Shown: one piece after another, positions 54,772 through 61,463 of the stretch
How the letters are laid out: the number at the start of each line of letters is the position of its first letter
Position numbering within the stretch: the stretch's first letter is position 1
Source of the DNA: Flavobacterium sp. SUN052
GTDB taxonomy: Bacteria; Bacteroidota; Bacteroidia; Flavobacteriales; Flavobacteriaceae
NCBI RefSeq assembly: GCF_028867935.1
Contig: NZ_JAPQNS010000001.1
Span: 1,240,001-1,304,000, forward strand
Length of the DNA stretch: 64,000 nt
Reading direction: 5' to 3'
The notes under the pieces: generated by a model
Told to the model about the DNA's origin: nothing
The model's database searches: none
The model's input: the letters and a program-made list of their open reading frames with translations, nothing else
Program-made: the position numbers and the translations under genes

Positions 54772-54810
54772 CTTCACCCCCAACCCCTCTCCTTCGCAAG
54801 GAGAGGGGGG
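54772..54810. repeat. Palindromic intergenic repeat, family A copy 2
   Basis: CTTCACCCCCAACCCCTCTCCTT, loop CGC, and AAGGAGAGGGG repeat the copy at 6368-6416 with a shortened right arm. It lies between the TolC and ATPase genes. Confidence 0.75.
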
Positions 54811-54880
54811 AAACCAATGTCCACTTTGTCTTTGATTAGATGCGCTTGCCACCTGAACGAAAACAAAATAAACTGGTAAG

Positions 54881-54920
54881 GCTCCCCTCTCCTTTTGAAG
54901 GAGAGGGGCCGGGGGTGAGG
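54881..54920. repeat. Palindromic intergenic repeat, family A copy 3
   Basis: GCTCCCCTCTCCTTTTGAAGGAGAGGGGCCGGGGGTGAGGT has a shortened left arm and a full right arm. Together copies 2 and 3 look like the two outer halves of one element with about 70 bases between them. Confidence 0.75.
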
Positions 54921-56450
54921 TTAGTTTAGTTTCTGGTTTGTTTCAAAATCGTATAGAGTTAGCAACCGCAGCGAATAGTACGCCTGCCAATAGTCGCGGA
55001 GAGCCAGGATGGCGTCGCGCCGGGCGCGGTCTTTATCCTGAATGGCGATACCTAAATCGGTAACTGTCAGATTGCTGAGCTTGAATCGGTCTTGTGCAAT
55101 CTGGTAGCGTTCCTGGGCAATGCCGTCGGCTTCGGCCGTTAGTTTCACTTGTTGCCGAAGCATATCTAACAGGGTCACCTGTGTATAAATCTGTTGCTCG
55201 AATGTCCGTTTTGACTGCTCCACAGACTGCACTGCAAGTTGCTGATTAGCGCGGGCCGTTTCGGTGCGGGCCTGTGCCCGGCCCCATGTCATGATGGGGA
55301 CCACAAACTGAATGGCCACAAATTGCCGGTCCTGCGGTCGAACGTACACATCGGCGGGTCGACTACCCCGGTTAGTCAAGCCAAAATCAGCGTTGAGTGT
55401 GGCATTAAGTCCGTTTTCTTTTTTTGCCCGTTCCACTTCCCGGTCAGCTTCGAGTCGTTTCCGTTGAAACCCAATGGCATCGGACCGGTTGGCAAAGGCC
55501 TCCGCAATCGCCTGTTGAATATCCACCGAAAAAAGACGTACCTGATCGGGAATGGCTAATTCGAACGGCCGAAGCTGGCCATTTGTCGCCTGAATATTGA
55601 CGAAGGACCGTAACTTAAGCGAGGCCACTTCTGCATTTTGCCGGGCCGAGGCCAAATCTTTCCGGGCGTTCAAAACGCTCAATTGCAATTGGAGCAAGTC
55701 GTTGCGAGAGAGTTTACCGAGTTCCAGCTTGTGCTGGGCAATGGTGAAGAGCGTATCGTTGTTAGCCCGGTTGGTTTCAGCAATCTGCAAATTCACCTGT
55801 GCTACTAACAGGTCGAAATACAGCCCTGTAGCGTCGAGGGCTACCTGTTCCATGCTTTCTACATATTGCTGGTTGCTCTCTGCATACCGCAGCGGCTCAA
55901 TTCGGCGGTCCCACTTCATGGCATTGAACCGAAACAGAGGTTGACTCAGGCCAAAGGCAAATGGAATGCCGTTGTACAGGGTTTTATGATTCAAAAAATC
56001 ATCAAACCGCTGGAGTTGCTGCTGCACATAAATAGACCCTCCCGTCATTGGTATGTTCTGACTCAGCGACAGGTTCAACAGCGAATTATTATTAGAAACG
56101 GGTTGGAAAGCGATGGTGCCATCGGGTTGCTGCACTTGGATAAACGAACGGGTGAAACCCGGCAGTGAACCGTCCAGACTCAGTTGTGGCTTATAATCGG
56201 CCAGAAAAGCGCGGTATTTCCAGTAATTTGTCTTCTGCAACGTAGCTGCCTGCTTGCCCGCAATAGACTGCTCACGAGCCAGTTGTACAACTTCGTCCAG
56301 CGTAAGTTTAAGTGCAGTCTGAGGGGTCGGCTGGGCATTAGAGGGTAGAGAGGCAAACAGACACAACAAACTACCCAATACAAAGATGATGGTTGTGGAA
56401 TGTATCTTGCCAAGCAACAGCAATAAGAACTCACTCTTTCGCTCTTTCAT
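54921..56450 (-). CDS. TolC-family outer-membrane efflux protein
   Basis: The 509-residue protein has a signal peptide ending LPSNAQ (about residue 40) and two outer-membrane efflux protein repeats, each with long coiled helices; LELGKLSRNDLLQLQLSVLNARKDLASARQNAEVASLKLR and RYQIAQDRFKLSNLTVTDLGIAIQDKDRARRDAILALRDYWQAYY are typical. It would form the outer-membrane tunnel of the exporter. It starts 4 bases after the HlyD stop. Confidence 0.92.
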   Translation of the reverse strand: MKERKSEFLLLLLGKIHSTTIIFVLGSLLCLFASLPSNAQPTPQTALKLTLDEVVQLAREQSIAGKQAATLQKTNYWKYRAFLADYKPQLSLDGSLPGFTRSFIQVQQPDGTIAFQPVSNNNSLLNLSLSQNIPMTGGSIYVQQQLQRFDDFLNHKTLYNGIPFAFGLSQPLFRFNAMKWDRRIEPLRYAESNQQYVESMEQVALDATGLYFDLLVAQVNLQIAETNRANNDTLFTIAQHKLELGKLSRNDLLQLQLSVLNARKDLASARQNAEVASLKLRSFVNIQATNGQLRPFELAIPDQVRLFSVDIQQAIAEAFANRSDAIGFQRKRLEADREVERAKKENGLNATLNADFGLTNRGSRPADVYVRPQDRQFVAIQFVVPIMTWGRAQARTETARANQQLAVQSVEQSKRTFEQQIYTQVTLLDMLRQQVKLTAEADGIAQERYQIAQDRFKLSNLTVTDLGIAIQDKDRARRDAILALRDYWQAYYSLRLLTLYDFETNQKLN

Positions 56451-56454
56451 CCGT

Positions 56455-57708
56455 TCACTCTTTAGTAATGGTGAGTTGTTCGAGGTGCTCGTATTCGCTG
56501 AGGTCAGTGGTAATCACTTTTTCGCCGGGTTGCAGACCACTTTTGATTTCGACCCAATCAAAGTTGGTCAGACCAAGTGAGATTTCGCGCCGTCGGGCTG
56601 CGTTATCACCCTCTACCACATATACGTACTGTTTTCGCTTTCCCTTAAAAGCCGGGCCGTTGGCCACGCGGATAGCCTTTGCGCTACGATTAGTCACCAC
56701 AAAAAGCTCTACTTTCTGATTGGGTCGAAGGGCCGCATTATGATTATCGTCCAGTGAGACCGCGAATTTGATCGTGTTATTCTGGACCGATGGTTTCACC
56801 TGCGTTACCAAACCCCGAAGATCAGTTTCGTTGATACGGATAATTACCGGCAAGCCCGCCCGGAGTTGGTCGGCGTATGTATCAGAACAGGAACCCTCGA
56901 CCCGAAAACTGCCCAAATCAGCTACTTTGGCGAGCATTTCTCCCTCGTTTACGGCCGAGCCGATATTTTCATTGACCCAGGTCAGCACACCCGCCCGGTC
57001 AGCCAGAATGTCGGCCTGACGGAGTTTTTGAGCCAGCACTTTTAAGTTGGTACCTTCGATTCGGGCCTGTAGCTGGGTTTCTTTCAAACTAGCCCCCATC
57101 GACTGGCGATTATAAGTCAAATCGTTCTCCAACTGCTTCTTTTCCAGCTGAGCTATACGGAGCGCGTTTTCGGCGCGGGTAACGTCTTCAGGAGTTTGGC
57201 CGCCCACTTTCAGCAGTCGGCGGGCGTCTTCTACTTCGGCTTTTAGTTTGTTGATGTTGAGCAGCTTGATCTGATCGTTGATGTCGGCATCGTACAGGTT
57301 TTTGTCCAGCTTCATTCGGAGCTGTTCGATACTGTTCTGTTTCAGGGCCAACTGATCCTGAAGTTTTTCGTATTCAATCTGCGTCAGCGATTTGTCTAAT
57401 TCGATGATCGCCTGGCCGGGCTTGACGTTGGCCCCGGGCGTGAGCAAGATACGCCGTATGCTGGCCCTAATTGGGCTCGTCATGATCTGTTCGTAAGCCG
57501 GAATCACTTCGCCCGTTGCGCTGAGCGTATTTTCAACTGGGCCAGTCTGGACTACAGAAGTGCGAATTTTGGCGGCTTCTATCGATGTTTTCAGTAACGA
57601 GCGCATACCCAGCACCACGCCAACCAGTGCAACTAGGGCAACAACGCCAATTAACCAGGGTTTTCGACGGGAGCGGGTGAGGAGTTCAGGGGCTAATTCG
57701 CGGTCCAT
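56455..57708 (-). CDS. HlyD-type periplasmic adaptor of the efflux operon
   Basis: The 417-residue protein has one membrane helix (PWLIGVVALVALVGVVLGM), then a barrel-sandwich and coiled-coil adaptor layout: GEVIPAYEQIMTSPIRASIRRILLTPGANVKPGQAIIELD, a long helical hairpin (about 110-215) and DRAGVLTWVNENIGSAVNEGEMLAKV. I chose ATG 57708; a longer frame to 57837 runs across the promoter and palindrome. It is the first gene of the operon, placed 28-43 bases after a sigma-54-like promoter. Confidence 0.93.
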   Translation of the reverse strand: MDRELAPELLTRSRRKPWLIGVVALVALVGVVLGMRSLLKTSIEAAKIRTSVVQTGPVENTLSATGEVIPAYEQIMTSPIRASIRRILLTPGANVKPGQAIIELDKSLTQIEYEKLQDQLALKQNSIEQLRMKLDKNLYDADINDQIKLLNINKLKAEVEDARRLLKVGGQTPEDVTRAENALRIAQLEKKQLENDLTYNRQSMGASLKETQLQARIEGTNLKVLAQKLRQADILADRAGVLTWVNENIGSAVNEGEMLAKVADLGSFRVEGSCSDTYADQLRAGLPVIIRINETDLRGLVTQVKPSVQNNTIKFAVSLDDNHNAALRPNQKVELFVVTNRSAKAIRVANGPAFKGKRKQYVYVVEGDNAARRREISLGLTNFDWVEIKSGLQPGEKVITTDLSEYEHLEQLTITKE

Positions 57709-57733
57709 TGAGAAACGTGTTTGCCTAATGGAT

Positions 57734-57751
57734 ATGCCAATGGTGTGCCAG
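57734..57751 (-). promoter_or_regulatory. Sigma-54-type promoter of the efflux operon
   Basis: The reverse strand reads CTGGCACACCATTGGCAT. Against TGGCAC-N5-TTGC it has an exact -24 element and a -12 element with one change (TGGC); the GG and GC dinucleotides are correctly spaced. Transcription would start near 57725, 16 bases before the HlyD ATG. The operon itself encodes an NtrC-type activator. Confidence 0.65.
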
Positions 57752-57794
57752 AGCGTAAACTGTTGATCAGAAGTGAAGTAGTCTCCGGGAAAAC

Positions 57795-57847
57795 ATAAAA
57801 CCCTGTGCGAAATCGCACACATGGCGCGATTTCGCACAGGGTTTTAT
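57795..57847. promoter_or_regulatory. Perfect 22-bp-arm palindrome with two enhancer-like dyads
   Basis: ATAAAACCCTGTGCGAAATCGC (57795-57816) is perfectly inverted at 57826-57847 around a 9-base loop. Inside it, TGTGCGAAATCGCACA (57804-57819) is itself a 7-2-7 dyad, and GGCGCGATTTCGCACA (57823-57838) is a second, slightly degraded one 19 bases away. They lie about 55-105 bases upstream of the -24 element, as enhancer sites for NtrC-type activators do. The same hairpin can terminate the upstream DUF2911 transcript (stop at 57859). Confidence 0.65.
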
Positions 57848-57858
57848 GGCGCTGGTAA

Positions 57859-58962
57859 TTAATTGACGGCTTGACCAGCCATTAGCTTATCAATGAGTTG
57901 AGACACCGACTGTTTGTTTACGCTGTCTGGGGCTTGCGGGAGTGCCGCTTTGGCATATTTGAGCGCCTGTTTGGTATCACCCGTGGCCGCGTAACCCCGA
58001 GCGAGGCCAACATTGGTTGTAAAGACATTGGGGTTACGCTGGGCGTTTTTCTGGAAAACGGTTAAGGCTTCAAATGTTCGCTTTTGTTCCAATAGTTGAC
58101 GCCCATATCGATGTAGTTCCATCATTGATCCAATGGGTAAGGCTTCGCGCATCAGCGAATCGGCTTCAGCATTTCGGCCCAAGCGAGTCAACACCTGTGC
58201 TTTGGTCGAGAGGGTTAGAAAATTACGCTGCCCCATATAGGGCATGATGATGGCCTGATCAGCCCAGCCCAATATCTCCTCATCGACGATGTTGTTGGCC
58301 AGCGCATAATTGACCCCCTGCACCCAGTTCTGATGAAGCTCACTCATTCCCGAATACAACTCTCGCCGAATCGAACCCATCACTGTCTCTTTCAGGTTTA
58401 CGCTCAGCCTAACGGGAATCTGCCAGTTTTCCCACCGCAGCGACAACGTGGTAATGCTATCGTTGAGGTTGTCGAACGAATACGTCAGCCGTTCGGTGAG
58501 GGGCTGGTTTTTGACCGGTCGAACGGTGACGCGAAGGGCATCTGCCTTGGGATCATAAAAATAACTGCCCCAGGCCGTGTTGTTTTTTGAAAATATAACG
58601 GACACCGAGTCCGCATAAACGGCCATAAACAAACCTTATTGGCCAGCAGGAAGTGTTTTGCCTTCTACGTTGAGGTTTGTAGAGGTCGTGAAAACTGTGT
58701 TTTCGTTCGCGCCAGCCCGCCAGGGAGCTGCTTTGCTGATGCCGTAGTCAAGTTCTTTGAAACCGTAGTGCACCAGTTGCCCCCAGATTTTACCCGCTCG
58801 CCCATTCACGGCCGGTCTGCCATAAACAATAGAAACATCGGTCAGGCCGATCCGTTCGCCGACAGTGGCTTTGGGGCTGCCGCCCGTGGTTGGCAAGGTG
58901 AGCGATTGCGCTTGTGCAAACGTGGTACACAGGAGCAGAGCGCCGAATAGAATGTGTTTCAT
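57859..58962 (-). pseudogene. DUF2911 protein with TPR tail, interrupted by in-frame TAA
   Basis: The frame starts at ATG 58962 with a signal peptide (MKHILFGALLLCTTFAQAQ) and a DUF2911 domain (IVYGRPAVNGRAGKIWG). It stops at TAA (about 58633-58638) in KTLPAGQ-stop-GLFMAVYADSVSVIF. The same frame continues to 57859 through the rest of DUF2911 (NNTAWGSYFYDP) and a tetratricopeptide-like C terminus. The family phrase is PAGxYxLF, so the stop replaces a Tyr codon (TAT or TAC to TAA). The joined product is about 367 codons. Either the gene is newly inactivated or one base is in error. Confidence 0.88.
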
Positions 58963-59116
58963 GGTTTAGTAGTACGTAGTAGTGAATAAGATGTTGGAAA
59001 ATTAAAGTTGACTTACGGAATGTATTGCGTTGTTTTTGCGGTAAACTATAGGCCAACGTTCTTTTAGTGGTAGTTTTTATCCTAAAAATACGTGCATTTC
59101 GCCCGTAAAAAGTAAT

Positions 59117-60091
59117 ATGGATCAGTTGAAATGGGGCATTATTGGTTGCGGAGACGTGACGGAAGTAAAAAGCGGCCCGGCGTTTACTAAAGTGCCCAAC
59201 TCAACGCTGGTTGCCGTGATGCGACGCGATGCCCAAAAAGCGGCCGATTATGCCCAGCGGCATCAGGTGCCTGCCTGGTACTCCGATGCCGATGCGCTGA
59301 TTAATGACCCCAATGTGAACGCTATTTATGTGGCTACCCCGCCCGACAGCCATGCCGACTACGCCATCAGGGCTATGCGAGCGGGAAAACCCGTGTATGT
59401 TGAAAAGCCGATGGCGCTGAATGCCGCTGAGTGTGAGGCTATGAATCAGGTTAGCCGGGAAACGGGCGTACCGCTTTTTGTGGCCTTTTATCGCCGGGCG
59501 CTTCCATATTTTGTAAAAGTCAAAGAACTCGTCGATAAGGGAGTCATCGGCGCTATTCGTCATGTGAATCTTCAACTAAACTGGCCCCCTGCCGAACGCG
59601 ATATGGGCGATCAGGCCAACTGGCGGGTTTCTCCAGCCATATCGGGGGGCGGGCTTTTCCATGACCTCGCTTCTCACCAGTTCGATTTTCTGGAATACCT
59701 GCTGGGGCCCATCAAATCGGCCAGCGGAATCGCCCGAAATCAGGCTGGCTTATACCAGGCCGATGATCTGGTAGTGGCCACATTTGAATTTGAATCGGGT
59801 GTGTTAGGTACCGGGAGTTGGTGTTTTACCGTGAACAAGGAGCAACGCACTGAACAAACTCAACTGATCGGGAGCAAAGGCAAAATCACGTTTTCGTTCT
59901 TCGAGAATTTTGTCATCACGGTCGATACAGAAACAGGCTCAGAAACCATCACTGTCCCCTTCCCCGACCACGTGCAACAGCCGTTGATTGAGTTGATTGT
60001 AGAGGAACTTTGTGGGGGAGCCAAAAGCCCCAGCACCGGCGAAACAGGAGCCAAAACGAATCAGATTTTGGATTGGATAACAGCGTCTTAG
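59117..60091 (+). CDS. Gfo/Idh/MocA family oxidoreductase, cytosolic
   Basis: The 324-residue protein has the Rossmann motif WGIIGCGDVTEVKSG (residues 6-20) and the catalytic EKP (KPVYVEKPMALN). The C-terminal domain has GGGLFHDLASHQFDFLEYLLG. No signal peptide is present. Members oxidise or reduce sugars and cyclitols with NAD(P). It is divergent from the DUF2911 gene and convergent with a VOC protein gene. It is only distantly similar to the exported family member at 49017. Confidence 0.92.
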   Translation: MDQLKWGIIGCGDVTEVKSGPAFTKVPNSTLVAVMRRDAQKAADYAQRHQVPAWYSDADALINDPNVNAIYVATPPDSHADYAIRAMRAGKPVYVEKPMALNAAECEAMNQVSRETGVPLFVAFYRRALPYFVKVKELVDKGVIGAIRHVNLQLNWPPAERDMGDQANWRVSPAISGGGLFHDLASHQFDFLEYLLGPIKSASGIARNQAGLYQADDLVVATFEFESGVLGTGSWCFTVNKEQRTEQTQLIGSKGKITFSFFENFVITVDTETGSETITVPFPDHVQQPLIELIVEELCGGAKSPSTGETGAKTNQILDWITAS

Positions 60092-60103
60092 CCTCTTTTA
60101 AGA

Positions 60104-60496
60104 CTAAGCCGTAATCTCGATCCGGTTTGATTCGGGGTCCAGCACCACGCTTTCGTAGTAGCCGTCGCCGGTTCGGCGGGGCTCGCCAACGATAGAGAAC
60201 CCATTAGTGCGGAGCCGTTCGGTGAGGGCGTCAACGGCGGCTTCGCTATCGACGGATATAGCAAAGTGAATCAGGCCGGAAAACTGTGCAAACGCATCGT
60301 TGAGTGAGTCGGGAATGCCGGGCATCTGCATGAGTTCCAGGCGCGGCCCGCCGTCGGGGAAACTCAGAAAATACGATGAAAATCCCTTACTGACGTTCGT
60401 GTATTTGTCGTTGGCCGTAGCGGCAAAGTAGGTTTCGTAAAAGGCCCGCATCCGCTCCAGATCGCGTACCCACAGGGCGAGGTGTTCAATGTGCAT
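60104..60496 (-). CDS. VOC family (glyoxalase-like) protein
   Basis: The 130-residue protein has the two beta-alpha-beta-beta-beta units of the vicinal-oxygen-chelate fold: IEHLALWVRDLERMRAFYETYF at the start, with metal-binding His4 likely, FAISVDSEAAVDALTERLRTNGF in the middle and YESVVLDPESNRIEIT at the end with the terminal Glu. Functions in the family range from lactoylglutathione lyase to dioxygenases and antibiotic resistance; none can be chosen. Its ATG overlaps the stop of the upstream gene by one base. Confidence 0.87.
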   Translation of the reverse strand: MHIEHLALWVRDLERMRAFYETYFAATANDKYTNVSKGFSSYFLSFPDGGPRLELMQMPGIPDSLNDAFAQFSGLIHFAISVDSEAAVDALTERLRTNGFSIVGEPRRTGDGYYESVVLDPESNRIEITA

Positions 60497-61227
60497 TACA
60501 ACGAATTATAATACGTAAAGACCTCCGCCAAACCGTTCTCCTTTTTCAGATCTGGCTTTTTATCTTTCAAAAAAGCTTCGATGGCGGGCTGTTGATCAGC
60601 CATCAGTTCGAGGAGCGTTTTTTTGGACGGCGAGAATTTGAGGGCCTGTCTGTTTTTAACAACAAACCACTCGCGTTTTTTGACCAACTCATCGTCTTTT
60701 GTCCCAACATTCAGTGCCGGATTATAGTTGGCACGTTTAACCGTTATGCTGTGCCGTTGCAGTAAGCTTAGTTTGCCCGCCGTTATGTATTCGAAAAAAC
60801 CGACAAGCCCGTCGGCTTCACCCCGGAACTCGCGTACGTTTATAAACTGACTCGATCCACCGAGTCGGTTATTTATCACAAAATACCGCACAGTGGGGGC
60901 TTTGGCCGCCCGAATATCATTGGCACCGGCTCGTACCTCTACCTCCTGGTTAATCAGATCGTAGCGAATGGGCACCCCGCCGAGTGAATCGGCCGCGCCA
61001 ATACGGCCGTAAAACCGAACATTTCCGGCCTGAAACGTTGTGTCGTAATAATTGTCGCCAATTAACTTACCGGCTTCGCCCGCCACCCCAAACAAAACGC
61101 CTGTTTGTGGGATAATCAGTCCGCTGAAATTAATGCGGTCACGGGTCGTGTAGGTCATGCCCCCGCTTTGAGCAAGCAGTTGACTACCAAAAAGAAGTAA
61201 AAAAGAGAGTGTAAATAAAGAGCGCAT
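60496..61227 (-). CDS. Exported protein of unknown function
   Basis: From ATG 61227 the 243-residue product has a signal peptide (MRSLFTLSFLLLFGSQLLAQ). I do not recognise the family. The first half is beta-rich (NFSGLIIPQTGVLFGV, NVRFYGRIGAADSLGGVPIRYDLINQEVEVRAG). The last third has a helical lysine-rich region (KFSPSKKTLLELMADQQPAIEAFLKDKKPDLKKENGLAEVF). It resembles envelope proteins found in many Bacteroidota. It is coupled to the VOC gene by a one-base overlap. Confidence 0.75.
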   Translation of the reverse strand: MRSLFTLSFLLLFGSQLLAQSGGMTYTTRDRINFSGLIIPQTGVLFGVAGEAGKLIGDNYYDTTFQAGNVRFYGRIGAADSLGGVPIRYDLINQEVEVRAGANDIRAAKAPTVRYFVINNRLGGSSQFINVREFRGEADGLVGFFEYITAGKLSLLQRHSITVKRANYNPALNVGTKDDELVKKREWFVVKNRQALKFSPSKKTLLELMADQQPAIEAFLKDKKPDLKKENGLAEVFTYYNSL

Positions 61228-61463
61228 CAAGTGTTGGCTTTGGCTGGCAATACGAAGTGATGGCACAGATTAAGAAAGATTTCTCACTTAAAAAAATTTG
61301 GGTAAATGAGCGGTATCCATTTAATCCGGCTGTCATCCAATTCCAAAACGGCTTATTCCTATAAATTCGTATTTGCCAAATTTTATTTGGCAACCGATAC
61401 CTATGACTCATCATGGTTTTGTACTTTTGAAGCTTCGCATTATTTCACTTCTGACAATTTATT

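Noticed and set aside
54761..54817. Longer N terminus for the ABC ATPase
   Set aside because: The extra codons translate a palindromic repeat; [13 protein letters not shown] at 54760 is the normal start of the family.
57709..57837. Longer N terminus for the HlyD protein
   Set aside because: The extension covers the sigma-54-like promoter and the palindrome and has no signal or domain character.
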